Source: JALNZF01 sp964447405 (GTDB lineage Bacteria; Nitrospirota; UBA9217). Taken from it: a stretch of 64,000 nt of DNA. Every line of letters begins with the position of its first letter. Positions within the stretch are counted from its first letter, which is position 1. Under the pieces are notes generated by a model. The model saw only the letters and a program-made list of their open reading frames with translations, ran no database searches and was not told the origin of the DNA. This document shows positions 44,203-52,633 of this stretch, one piece after another. The position numbers and the translations under genes were made by a program. The stretch covers positions 434,001 to 498,000 of the forward strand of contig CAYUSP010000001.1 of the NCBI GenBank assembly GCA_964447405.1, written 5' to 3'.

Positions 44203-46023
44203 CTATTTTCTCAGCTCCTCAAGGATGTTCTTTTCAATCTTGTTCCTGTCAAAATAGTCCCGTTCCAATTCCTCCACATAAAAGCGGTCCAGACCGCTGT
44301 TGATCAGAAAATCCTCACGCACGCGGTTGTCGCGGGAGGCGATAATGTGCGGCAGGAGGTTGTTGAGGTAGAAGGACTCCTTGCGGATATCAAGGATGAT
44401 TTCCTCGAACACGCTGTGCGGCACCGGCGTGGAAACAATCCCTCGCGACTGGACCTCGCGGTTCAGGTCCTGGATAAAGACAGCCTGGTCCTCCTTGGAG
44501 TTCAGTTCTGCATAGATGCTTTTGAAACGATCCTTGATATACCGGTGGATCGAGGTATAGAGCTTGTCGATGTCGTTGATGCGGGAAATGGACGCCGCGA
44601 GATCGCGATACGTGGTGTCTCCCGATTTGACCTGCTGTAGCCCCAGATGGAGGGACTCGACTTTTTTCCGGCCATAGCGTGTCAGGTACCGGTTGTCCCG
44701 CAGGGGACTGATGAACAGGTCCCGGAACAGATCGCTGTCGATCCGGTCGAACACCTCTTTGTTGCCGGACAGGCTGCGGATGTTGTCTTCGCTCATGACG
44801 GAGTTTTCCATGAATGCGAGGTTGTTGATCATGGCCGCAACGCTGTCGTGCCGGTCAAAATAGGTCAGAATGGAGCTCATCGATTCGAGGGTGGTCATAT
44901 CACCGGAATCACGGGCATGCTCGTCACATGCTCTCACGGTGTCGAGCAACAGTCCCTCGAAGGTCTGATCGTGGCTCGCGCTGGACTTCTGTTTGGCCAT
45001 CAGAAGCTTGATAAGGTCTTCCTGGGAGAGTTGTCCGCGGATCTTGTCCGTACGGAAGAAAAGGCCTTCAAAGATGGCCCGGGCATCGCGCACATAGTCG
45101 AGTTCCTCGACCTCTACGATCCGCATATCCTTAAGCAGGAGCTCGTCGAGCGTGTCGAAAAGGGTGTGAGGAATGTTGAGCCGGAGGCTGAGGGTTCTGA
45201 GCCGGGAAAGCTTGGCGCGTTCGGACGCATTTACAACGCCTTTTTCAGACACCGTAATGAGAATATCCTTGTACTCGTCCACGATTTTTTTATTCTCCGG
45301 CAGACGGTACATGCCGTCGATCTTGATGCGTTCCTGCTGGTAGGGGATGATGTTGTACTGCTTAGCCAAGTTGTCCAGAAGCGTTTGGGCTTCCGGAGAA
45401 AGAGTCTTCTGTTCTGAGTAGAACGCGTTAAAAGTATTGAAGTACTCTTCATTGTGGCGGTTCCGTAGGCGGAACAAAAAGACCAGTGCACGGGAATCTC
45501 CCATGGCATCGAAAATTTCCCTGCAGAGGCGGGTGTCGTCGGATGAACCGACCTTCGGGCTTCGTTTCAGCTGCTTGCCGATCTTACGGAGGATGTCGCG
45601 CTGAAGGTCTTTGATGTTCGGCTGGTGCACCGTGTGAACGAAGAAGTAGTAGTTCGATACTGCGTTGCCCGTAAGAAAGATATGGTCGAACGATGCCTTA
45701 CCAACGGTGTTGTTGGTGAAGGTAATATTGTCATCATTATCATAGAACGCGCCGTACATGACCAGGCGATTTGAGACATCCTTGCGCAGGAGGTCCTTGA
45801 GGGGAAGGTCGACACCGAACATGTATTCGCACAGGCTGCCGCCCGAACCCGAATAACTGATTCCCTGCGCGGAAAGGATGAACTCGTTCCTGCCGGAAAA
45901 AAAACGGTCGCCATCCGTGCGAGACTCATAGCAATATCTGCTGCTCAGGTCCGCGCCGGCGATCGTGACGAAATAGTCCAGCTTATCATCAGCTTTTCCA
46001 TGCAATTTGATTTCACTGATCAT
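44203..46023 (-). CDS. Large conserved protein of unknown function upstream of lptF
   Basis: The 606-residue product has no signal peptide or membrane segment. The first 160 residues look beta-rich (ISEIKLHGKADDKLDYFVTI), and the rest is helical and charged. I do not recognise a catalytic motif; it may belong to the uncharacterised TIGR04442 family (memory only). It is tightly linked to lptF and lptG, which suggests some role in envelope biogenesis or its control. Confidence 0.6.
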   Translation of the reverse strand: MISEIKLHGKADDKLDYFVTIAGADLSSRYCYESRTDGDRFFSGRNEFILSAQGISYSGSGGSLCEYMFGVDLPLKDLLRKDVSNRLVMYGAFYDNDDNITFTNNTVGKASFDHIFLTGNAVSNYYFFVHTVHQPNIKDLQRDILRKIGKQLKRSPKVGSSDDTRLCREIFDAMGDSRALVFLFRLRNRHNEEYFNTFNAFYSEQKTLSPEAQTLLDNLAKQYNIIPYQQERIKIDGMYRLPENKKIVDEYKDILITVSEKGVVNASERAKLSRLRTLSLRLNIPHTLFDTLDELLLKDMRIVEVEELDYVRDARAIFEGLFFRTDKIRGQLSQEDLIKLLMAKQKSSASHDQTFEGLLLDTVRACDEHARDSGDMTTLESMSSILTYFDRHDSVAAMINNLAFMENSVMSEDNIRSLSGNKEVFDRIDSDLFRDLFISPLRDNRYLTRYGRKKVESLHLGLQQVKSGDTTYRDLAASISRINDIDKLYTSIHRYIKDRFKSIYAELNSKEDQAVFIQDLNREVQSRGIVSTPVPHSVFEEIILDIRKESFYLNNLLPHIIASRDNRVREDFLINSGLDRFYVEELERDYFDRNKIEKNILEELRK

Positions 46024-46120
46024 AGGAATTTAGTATAACAGACCAAAGTTTATTTTGAAATGGAAAAGTGCGGATCACTCCGTATTGTGCTTATCCAGCA
46101 ACAACGAAGGCACATTTCAC

Positions 46121-46149
46121 TTGATACAGGGGGATGGAACCAGTATAAT
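46121..46149 (+). promoter_or_regulatory. Strong promoter of the TlpA-type gene
   Basis: TTGATA (46121-46126), a 17-base spacer and a perfect TATAAT (46144-46149). The start would be near 46156, directly before the inverted repeat at 46162-46178. Confidence 0.7.
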
Positions 46150-46161
46150 GCCGCACTATAC

Positions 46162-46178
46162 AATAACGAAACGTTATT
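46162..46178 (+). promoter_or_regulatory. Inverted repeat at the transcription start, possible operator
   Basis: AATAACG-AAA-CGTTATT is a perfect seven-base inverted repeat placed immediately after the predicted start, a usual place for a repressor. It could also form a hairpin in the leader. Confidence 0.4.
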
Positions 46179-46206
46179 TATTTTGATACAGGAGCTGTGA
46201 AAAGGA

Positions 46207-46758
46207 ATGTCAAACTCGAGCGGAAGCAGGAAGCAGGTTGTTTTTCTATTCATAATGGCCATCATCATTGCTCTGGCAATTGTCGGTGCGCTGGTTAAGG
46301 ACAGGAAGCCGGGTGGAAAGATCATTGCCAAGGGCGACCGGGCGCCTGCATTCAGCCTGCCATCGCTCGACGGAAAGCAGGTCAGCCTGTCGGACCACCG
46401 CGGCAAGGTGGTCATGGTGCATTTTTGGGCGACCTGGTGTCCACCCTGCGTTGATGAGATCCCTCTCCTTGAGCAGTTGTACCGGACCTTTTATGGTAAG
46501 GACTTCGTTCTGCTTGCAATAAGCGTGGATGAGGGTGGTGCAGTCGTAGTGGGGGATTTCATGAAAAAGAACAAGCTCAGCATGCCCGTCCTGCTGAATG
46601 CGGACAGGTCCATTGCCGGCCTCTATGGCACCATCAAATTTCCGGAGACCTATATCCTAGACCGGGAGGGCATTGTACGTGTAAAAGCCATCGGCCCTCA
46701 GAACTGGATGGATCCTGTAAGCATTCAAAACATCCAGGCGATGCTTGAAAAGAAGTGA
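46207..46758 (+). CDS. TlpA/ResA-type membrane-anchored thioredoxin
   Basis: An N-terminal membrane anchor (about 10-30) precedes a periplasmic thioredoxin fold with the active site WATWCPPCVDEIP and cis-Pro in KFPETYILD. The length is 183 residues. ResA-type proteins reduce apocytochrome cysteines before haem attachment, which would fit the multihaem cytochromes in this genome. AAAAGGA precedes the ATG. A 31-codon gene follows. Confidence 0.9.
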   Translation: MSNSSGSRKQVVFLFIMAIIIALAIVGALVKDRKPGGKIIAKGDRAPAFSLPSLDGKQVSLSDHRGKVVMVHFWATWCPPCVDEIPLLEQLYRTFYGKDFVLLAISVDEGGAVVVGDFMKKNKLSMPVLLNADRSIAGLYGTIKFPETYILDREGIVRVKAIGPQNWMDPVSIQNIQAMLEKK

Positions 46759-46792
46759 CATTGTGCATGGTGTGATAAGGAGTCACTGAAGA

Positions 46793-46888
46793 ATGGATAC
46801 TATTTCAATGCAAAACATCCTCCTAGGGATACTCTTCATGCTCGCGATGTTCGGCGTCCGGCGTTTGATGGGCGGGAAAGGGGGCTGA
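46793..46888 (+). CDS. 31-residue single-pass membrane peptide
   Basis: A short frame with AAGGAG upstream encodes a peptide whose centre, NILLGILFMLAMFGV, is one membrane helix, followed by a positive tail (RRLMGGKGG). That orientation suits an inner-membrane peptide with a cytoplasmic C-terminus. It lies between the TlpA-type gene and the transglycosylase. A small hairpin follows (46904-46919). Translation is unproven. Confidence 0.5.
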   Translation: MDTISMQNILLGILFMLAMFGVRRLMGGKGG

Positions 46889-46903
46889 GGGGCCGGCCCT
46901 GAG

Positions 46904-46919
46904 CCCTTCTGTAGAAGGG
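46904..46919. repeat. Short hairpin after the 31-residue gene
   Basis: CCCTTC-TGTA-GAAGGG forms a six-base-pair stem with a four-base loop. There is no T-run, so it is a weak terminator at most. Confidence 0.35.
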
Positions 46920-46966
46920 ATGAGAAAAGTAAATCGGATGAGAATAAGAAAAGCTGACGTAGCGGC

Positions 46967-48121
46967 ATGAAAAAGCTATTGATCTGGTCGTTCGGCCTGC
47001 TGTCGCTCCTTGCACTGCTGCTTATCGGATGGATCTACCGCGTACTTTCCGACCTTCCTGACGTAGCCACCCTGAAACGCTACCGGCCTCCTGCTGCGAC
47101 CGAGGTTCTGGACAGGGACGGCAAAATCCTGACCCATTTTTATGACAGCAAATTCCGGATCTGGGTGCCTATCGCGTCGCTTCCGGACATCGCGATCCGG
47201 GCTGTGGTGATTGCGGAGGATGATACCTTCTTCGGCCATGAAGGCGTGAACTACAAGGCTGTTTGGGAGGCGTTGCAGTATGACGTGCAGAAACGCCGGT
47301 TCGCGCGGGGAGGCAGCACGATCACGCAGCAGATGATCAAGAATGTGTTCTTGTCAAAAGAAAAGACCATAACCAGAAAGATCCGTGAGTTTGTGCTTGC
47401 TCAAAAGGCGGAGCAAATTCTCACCAAGAGGCAGATCCTGGAGATCTATCTGAATGAGGTCGAATGGGGATTGAACATATACGGCATTGAGGCGGCCAGC
47501 AGGTTCTATTTTGACAAGCCTGCCAGTGAACTGAACATCCCCGAGGCTGCATTACTGGCAGGCATGCTGCCCAATCCGAAATACTATAATCCATTTAAGA
47601 GGATGGACAAGGCAAAACACCGGCAGGAGCAGGTTCTTTTCAATATGCAGCAGGCCAAACTCATCACGAAAGAAGAATATGAATCCGCCCTGAAGTATAC
47701 GATCAACCTGAGGCAGGAAGGTGCGGGCAGGTTGGAACTTCCAAACGTTTCCGAAAAAGGAAAAAGGCCTTGTTATCAGGAGGCGCTTGAGCAGGTTTTG
47801 AGCAACGTCATGGATGAGCAGGGTATATCCAAGCATGGCGGAATTATCACCACGACCATTGACAAGTCGCTGCAGAACGAGCTGAAGGCCTGGGAAGAAG
47901 CGCTGCCTGACAAGGTGGAAAAACCCGCGGATCGTATTTCGGTCGTTACGCTGGATGGTACGGTGCGTGCGATTGTTTGTGTTATTGGGAAAGATCAGGA
48001 ACTGCGGTCAAAGGTCGAATTTCTCGGGATCAATGTCAGAGGTTATGAGGTCATTGAGATACCGATCGACTCGCTACCTTTAGAGCAAATTAGCGCACCT
48101 GCAGCTGCTCAGAATAAATAA
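46967..48121 (+). CDS. Peptidoglycan glycosyltransferase with truncated transpeptidase region
   Basis: After one membrane anchor (about 5-25) comes a complete GT51 transglycosylase domain: EDDTFFGHEGVNYKAVWEAL with catalytic Glu, RGGSTITQQMIKNVFLS, KILEIYLNE-type and AALLAGMLPNPKYYNPF. The remaining part begins like a class A PBP transpeptidase (GGIITTTIDKSLQNELKAW) but stops after about 100 residues without SxxK, SxN or KTG motifs. It can polymerise glycan strands but not cross-link them. The length is 384 residues. Confidence 0.87.
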   Translation: MKKLLIWSFGLLSLLALLLIGWIYRVLSDLPDVATLKRYRPPAATEVLDRDGKILTHFYDSKFRIWVPIASLPDIAIRAVVIAEDDTFFGHEGVNYKAVWEALQYDVQKRRFARGGSTITQQMIKNVFLSKEKTITRKIREFVLAQKAEQILTKRQILEIYLNEVEWGLNIYGIEAASRFYFDKPASELNIPEAALLAGMLPNPKYYNPFKRMDKAKHRQEQVLFNMQQAKLITKEEYESALKYTINLRQEGAGRLELPNVSEKGKRPCYQEALEQVLSNVMDEQGISKHGGIITTTIDKSLQNELKAWEEALPDKVEKPADRISVVTLDGTVRAIVCVIGKDQELRSKVEFLGINVRGYEVIEIPIDSLPLEQISAPAAAQNK

Positions 48122-48195
48122 TAATTACCGGAAGTTGTCAAAGTTGTTTTTTATGAAACAGAGCAGGTTACATTCTGAAACTGTTGGAATGACCT

Positions 48196-49899
48196 ATGGG
48201 AAATGAAGTATCAAATAAGAACAGGATGTATTTCTGGTTCCCGCTCTTGCTGATATGCGCTCTCGGTATCATCGTTTACTCCAACACTCTGCATGTCCCT
48301 TTTTATCTCGATGATGTTTTCGGAATCTCAAAAAATCCGGTTATAAAGGACCTCCACAATTTTGCGGAGCCCTCAATTCTGCTATCCAACCGCGTCGTCG
48401 GTATGTTCACGTTCGCCCTGAACTATGCGGTACATGGGTCCGATGTGACCGGATACCATGTTGTGAACATCCTGATCCACATCTGCAATGCTTTTCTCGT
48501 TTACTGGCTCGTTCTCCTGACCTTTCAGACGCCTTTTATTGTCCGCAGCCCCTTACCCGTACGACCCGCTGACGTTAAGAACCACGATGGAGCAACGAAC
48601 CTGTCTGCGCTCCCTGTACCCAACCTGATCGCGCTGTGCTCCGCCTTGTTCTTCATTGCTCATCCGGTTCAGACCCAGGCGGTGACCTATACGATCCAGA
48701 GGTTTACCTCGCTCGCCGCCTTCTTCATGCTTCTCTCTCTTGTTAGCTATATCATGGCGCGAAGCGCGGCGGTCACTTCGAGACGCATTGCATTCACGGT
48801 CCTTTCGTTTATCAGTACCGTCCTTGCCATGAAGACCAAGGAGATTGCGTTCACCCTGCCGGTCCTGATCATCTGTTATGACCTGCTCTTTTTCAGGGGA
48901 GGATTAAAAACACGGGCCGCCTGGTTCATCCCGCTGCTGTTGACCATGCTCATCATACCGCTCAGCCTTACCGGATTGACCGGGACTTCGCTCGAACTCG
49001 TCACCCGCGCTTCCGAGGCCTCTCGTGTCGAGACCGACCTTTCACGGATCGACTACATCCTTACCCAGTTCAGAGTGATCGTGACGTATATCCGCTTGCT
49101 GTTATTGCCGGTCAACCAGATGCTTGATTATGATTACCCCATCTACCACACCTTCCGTGATCCCGCAGTCAGTGGGTCCTTTTTGTATCTTCTGTCGCTT
49201 ATCGGCCTGGCCGGATACGGCATTATCGTTTCGCGAACGAGATACCGGTTCCTGCGGCTTATTGCCTTTGGTATCCTGTGGTTCTTCATAGCTCTGTCCG
49301 TGGAATCGAGCTTCATCCCCATCATCGATGTCATCTTTGAGCACCGCGTGTATCTGCCGAGCGTCGGCTTCCTGATAGCGCTGAATACCGCGCTGGTGGG
49401 AGGCATCGAGGCATTGTTCGGTAATACACGCAGATCGGTCCAGGCAACACGGGCCGTCCTCGTTCTACTCGCCTCCGGGATTGTTATTTTCTCGATTGCA
49501 ACCTTCCAGAGAAATAACCTCTGGGGTGATTCGCTGGCTTTCTGGGAGGACGCGCTCGGGAAGAGTCCGAATAAAGGCAGGGTCTACAGCTGTCTGGGCA
49601 ACGCATGGATGGACAGGGGACGCACTGACAAGGCAATCGAGAATTTTACTAAAGCAGTCGCACTGCAGCCTGAATATGTCTACGGCCGCATCAATTTGGG
49701 GTTCGCGTATTTTTCCTTGAGGCTCTACGATGACGCGATCGTGCAGTATGAGGAGGTTCTGCGACTGAATCCCAATAATGCAGAGACCCATCTGAACCTG
49801 AGCATCGCCTACAGGAAAAAGGGATGGAACGATAAAGCCGAGAAACACCGAACACTCGCGAAAGAGGCGAACAAGGACATCTTCAATTTCAGACAATGA
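48196..49899 (+). CDS. Multi-pass membrane protein with C-terminal TPR repeats
   Basis: The 567-residue protein has about 10-12 membrane segments with an early Asp pair in FYLDDVFGISKNP, as in GT-C-type glycosyltransferases of the TMTC/PMT group. At least three TPR units follow in the last 130 residues (GRVYSCLGNAWMDRGRTDKA, YVYGRINLGFAYFSLRLYDD, AETHLNLSIAYRKKGWNDKA). It may mannosylate or glycosylate exported proteins or be a transport scaffold. Its stop overlaps the start of a decayed PIN fragment. Confidence 0.75.
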   Translation: MGNEVSNKNRMYFWFPLLLICALGIIVYSNTLHVPFYLDDVFGISKNPVIKDLHNFAEPSILLSNRVVGMFTFALNYAVHGSDVTGYHVVNILIHICNAFLVYWLVLLTFQTPFIVRSPLPVRPADVKNHDGATNLSALPVPNLIALCSALFFIAHPVQTQAVTYTIQRFTSLAAFFMLLSLVSYIMARSAAVTSRRIAFTVLSFISTVLAMKTKEIAFTLPVLIICYDLLFFRGGLKTRAAWFIPLLLTMLIIPLSLTGLTGTSLELVTRASEASRVETDLSRIDYILTQFRVIVTYIRLLLLPVNQMLDYDYPIYHTFRDPAVSGSFLYLLSLIGLAGYGIIVSRTRYRFLRLIAFGILWFFIALSVESSFIPIIDVIFEHRVYLPSVGFLIALNTALVGGIEALFGNTRRSVQATRAVLVLLASGIVIFSIATFQRNNLWGDSLAFWEDALGKSPNKGRVYSCLGNAWMDRGRTDKAIENFTKAVALQPEYVYGRINLGFAYFSLRLYDDAIVQYEEVLRLNPNNAETHLNLSIAYRKKGWNDKAEKHRTLAKEANKDIFNFRQ

Positions 49900-50072
49900 G
49901 ATCCAACGCTACCCTGAAGCATTTTGACAGCCTGCTGCGTTTCCGGTTGTATTTTGACGGCATGGATTTCGGCGACGTGAACCATCTGGCGACAAACCAG
50001 GCAAGAGGAACCCTCATTACCTTTGATCGCAGCCTCATTCGCAGGCAGCGGGACAGGGCCAATGCATGGTGA
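49896..50072 (+). pseudogene. Remnant of a PIN-domain (VapC-type) toxin
   Basis: A 58-codon frame begins in an ATGA overlap with the stop of the preceding gene. Its later part, MDFGDVNHLATNQARGTLIT followed by FDRSLIRR, resembles the C-terminal half of PIN ribonucleases, whose motif is roughly DALHLA...LTFDR. The N-terminal part with the first catalytic Asp is missing, so it is a remnant. It marks the left edge of the AT-rich island. No antitoxin is seen. Confidence 0.45.
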
Positions 50073-50243
50073 CGGAACCATACTATCTGCATCAGTGTTT
50101 TGCATTGTGGGCGATGGTATCCTATGTCAGCAGTTTGTAGCAACATGTCCAAATGAAGTCGTTGTAGTTGCCATTCATTGCATCACATAAAGTATGAACC
50201 TGTATCTGTTAGAACCTGCTTTAAATCCATGCCACCGGAATCT

Positions 50244-50272
50244 TTGACATCGCTGCAGATTAGGCCTATATT
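50244..50272 (+). promoter_or_regulatory. Promoter of the island operon
   Basis: A perfect TTGACA (50244-50249), a 17-base spacer and TATATT (50267-50272). The transcript would start near 50279 and carry a leader of about 240 bases. Confidence 0.6.
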
Positions 50273-50325
50273 CGTGTCAAGGTGTACTGGAATAGCACAT
50301 ATATAAAAAGAATCCAGTCAGAAAA

Positions 50326-50383
50326 ACCAATTGAAATAAAACATGCAGATATATATACTTTCCTATACGTGTATATAATTGGT
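50326..50383 (+). promoter_or_regulatory. Large inverted repeat in the leader of the island operon
   Basis: ACCAATT (50326-50332) pairs with AATTGGT (50377-50383), and inside it ATATATAC (50351-50358) pairs with GTGTATAT (50369-50376), with a 10-base loop and an 18-base bulge on the 5' side. It may be a folded RNA element or a DNA operator. Confidence 0.45.
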
Positions 50384-50518
50384 TCCGGTCCATCAATAAC
50401 TAGCTAAACTGGCTGACAACGCTACGGGGTCAGACTATGAGACAGTTTATTGATGAACATATATTGTAAACAATGCGTTGATTCTTTGTCACAACGTGGC
50501 GTATCATAAGGAATACTC

Positions 50519-52435
50519 ATGAACGACTATAACCGAAACGATATTATCAAGCGAGTCAATGGAGAGCTTGACATATGGGCATCCCAGACAAAAGAAATGT
50601 GTCCATCAATAGAACTCTATCTATTTGGAAGCCTTGAATACAATAATGGGCAACAATTTCGACCAAGCGATCCAGAGTGCGATATCGATCTACTTGCAGT
50701 CCTAAATGACAATGATTTAAGCCCAGACCGAAAAGTTCAACTGCTCTCTCAAATTAGAGAACATGTGCATTTGCTTGAAGTAAAACTGGATAGAATTCTT
50801 AAAAGAAACGCGCCATCAAAATCGCAAGTTAGTACGCTTGCTGTAACTGGTTTTGAAATTAAATATGGTTTGCATCATTCAGGCGGCAAATGGAGTTTTT
50901 TTAACGATAGTAAATTTCTACGGCTTGGGCAAAGTAGCAGAATCCATAGTAATTTTACAAAACCAGAAGATTTTAATTTCATTGTTAGACATGAATCAGC
51001 ATTGGCTGCAATAAGGTATGCACAAAAGCTACGGAAAACTTATCTTGAAACACCGATTGATGGAAGTAAACCTTTTAAAGAATATATTAAGAATATGCCG
51101 AATAAAGAAGCATGCCGTACTGCTGCACTCTTAAGGTACGAACTTTATGATCTTAAAGACGATACTTTGACTGACGCTGATAAAGGGCTCGAATTCATTT
51201 ATCACCTTTTACACAAGTGGTCCCAGCGTGGTGATGATTATACTAGACTTCATGATATGTGGTCTGCATATAAAGGAACAAGAAGAGAGACTGTTCCCAT
51301 CCCTTCCCAGTACCAGCTTTTGCTTGCTGAGATGTTATACTTAGAAGCACATTCAACGATTCAACGGCATGAAGATATATTGAGAATCGGCCGTGCTAGA
51401 GGCGCTGCACGTCTAGCAGGGGAAACTAATAATGAATTGACATTACTAGACTCTCTCCGAGGACCCTCTCTTATATATGGTACACTCAATTTCCAATGTA
51501 AACTACTTCCAGTAAATTTAGGGGATCAAGAGCCAAGATTGGTGTTTTATGATAATCCTGAATCTTCTGCACGAATCGAGATCATAGAAAATTATCAAGG
51601 TATTTCAGACTCCGATTATCATTCATTAATTGCGGAGTTAAGTCAATTTCTCGAATCTGACGAAGATATAAAAAGCCAAGCGAAAGAGGTGCATAGGCGA
51701 CTTATAATGGAAGGCTCAAATGCCTATCCACGTCTAAATTCTATAGAGATAAAGCGATTGGGTGCAAACCGGTTAATGGATTCGGTCCTCAGTATTGGTG
51801 TGGGTCCTAGTAAGTATGGGATAGCTTTGATTGAAGAACGGCATTTTCAACTACCAACAGCCATGCGACTACGTTCGACAATGATTCTCAATTCACTTGC
51901 TGTCCGTGTGGCATTATATTATGACGTGGATGGTGAATATTGGCTCGAATGCCATCAGCGGAAAAGCAGTTCGAATTCAACTTATAAAATGGCTTGGGAC
52001 GTTAGTGCTGCTGGTTATATCGACCCTGATAATCACAGGGACCCAGAAGACATAACACGTATTAGTGTCTGGCAAGCAGCGGCTACTGAGTTGTCCGAGG
52101 AATTAGGTCTCGAACGCTTTGATCTCCCCGCGAGAGATCACTTTTACTTCTGGGGCATAGGTCGTAATGATGCCACTGGACAACTTGATATACTTGGAGC
52201 CTGCCAAAGTGTTATTCGACCTGATCCTAATCGATCGCCTACCAACTGTGTCCATTGCTATGATCGCTTACGTCTGACGCCACAACATGCAGCAGAATTT
52301 ATTGAAAAGAAAGTGAAATGGGTGCCAACTGCTATCTTAACAATATGTCTACTGTTGGAACATCTTGGGTGTTCCCGTTCAACAATCAGAGATGAATTTT
52401 CAGTGCTTGAAGGCCAACTTGATCTCGACCCATAA
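50519..52435 (+). CDS. Nucleotidyltransferase-Nudix fusion protein
   Basis: The 638-residue protein opens with a polymerase-beta-type nucleotidyltransferase: Gly37-Ser38 in LYLFGSLEYNN, the Asp55-x-Asp57 pair in CDIDLLAVL, and a likely third acid Asp91 in VKLDRIL. A helical middle part (about 150-300) and a region of unknown fold (300-470) follow. The C-terminus is Nudix-like: GYIDPDNHRD and then ATELSEELGL, with Glu524, Glu527 and Glu528 in metal-ligand places; the usual Arg before the first Glu is Thr523. AAGGA precedes the ATG. The pairing of a nucleotide-transferring and a nucleotide-cleaving domain in one chain, in an AT-rich island, suggests signalling or defence. I know no named family with this architecture. 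Confidence 0.8.
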   Translation: MNDYNRNDIIKRVNGELDIWASQTKEMCPSIELYLFGSLEYNNGQQFRPSDPECDIDLLAVLNDNDLSPDRKVQLLSQIREHVHLLEVKLDRILKRNAPSKSQVSTLAVTGFEIKYGLHHSGGKWSFFNDSKFLRLGQSSRIHSNFTKPEDFNFIVRHESALAAIRYAQKLRKTYLETPIDGSKPFKEYIKNMPNKEACRTAALLRYELYDLKDDTLTDADKGLEFIYHLLHKWSQRGDDYTRLHDMWSAYKGTRRETVPIPSQYQLLLAEMLYLEAHSTIQRHEDILRIGRARGAARLAGETNNELTLLDSLRGPSLIYGTLNFQCKLLPVNLGDQEPRLVFYDNPESSARIEIIENYQGISDSDYHSLIAELSQFLESDEDIKSQAKEVHRRLIMEGSNAYPRLNSIEIKRLGANRLMDSVLSIGVGPSKYGIALIEERHFQLPTAMRLRSTMILNSLAVRVALYYDVDGEYWLECHQRKSSSNSTYKMAWDVSAAGYIDPDNHRDPEDITRISVWQAAATELSEELGLERFDLPARDHFYFWGIGRNDATGQLDILGACQSVIRPDPNRSPTNCVHCYDRLRLTPQHAAEFIEKKVKWVPTAILTICLLLEHLGCSRSTIRDEFSVLEGQLDLDP

Positions 52436-52578
52436 TCATCAGACGGAACAGACAATCCCTGTGGAGTGGATCTTATATTATGGTATTAGTTGATCTTGCT
52501 ACATGGTCACCGTATAGAGGGAAGAGTTTGAGAAACCGCAGGTTGCTCAAATAATATTAGCCTTCCCAATTATAGATA

Positions 52579-52598
52579 CCACGCAGCTTGCTGCGTGG
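52579..52598. repeat. REP-like hairpin before the coiled-coil/TPR gene
   Basis: CCACGCAGC-TT-GCTGCGTGG is a perfect nine-base inverted repeat, followed by AGGTTCATT. Its GC-rich stem differs from the AT-rich surroundings. It resembles palindromic repeats of the REP kind. It lies just upstream of the chosen start of the next gene and may affect its expression. Confidence 0.55.
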
Positions 52599-52633
52599 AG
52601 GTTCATTATGTAATTGATGAAAGGAGCACTAAT

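Larger units (their letters stand above)
50073..50518. other. AT-rich leader region before the nucleotidyltransferase-Nudix gene
   Basis: No gene is visible in these 446 bases. A good promoter at 50244-50272 and a large inverted repeat at 50326-50383 are listed separately. The base composition changes here to visibly A+T-rich. The region between the repeat and the ATG (50384-50518) shows nothing else I can name. Confidence 0.5.

Noticed and set aside
50478..50507. TTGATT-18-TATCAT as a promoter of the nucleotidyltransferase-Nudix gene
   Set aside because: The start would fall within the ribosome-binding site, leaving almost no leader; the promoter at 50244-50272 is better.
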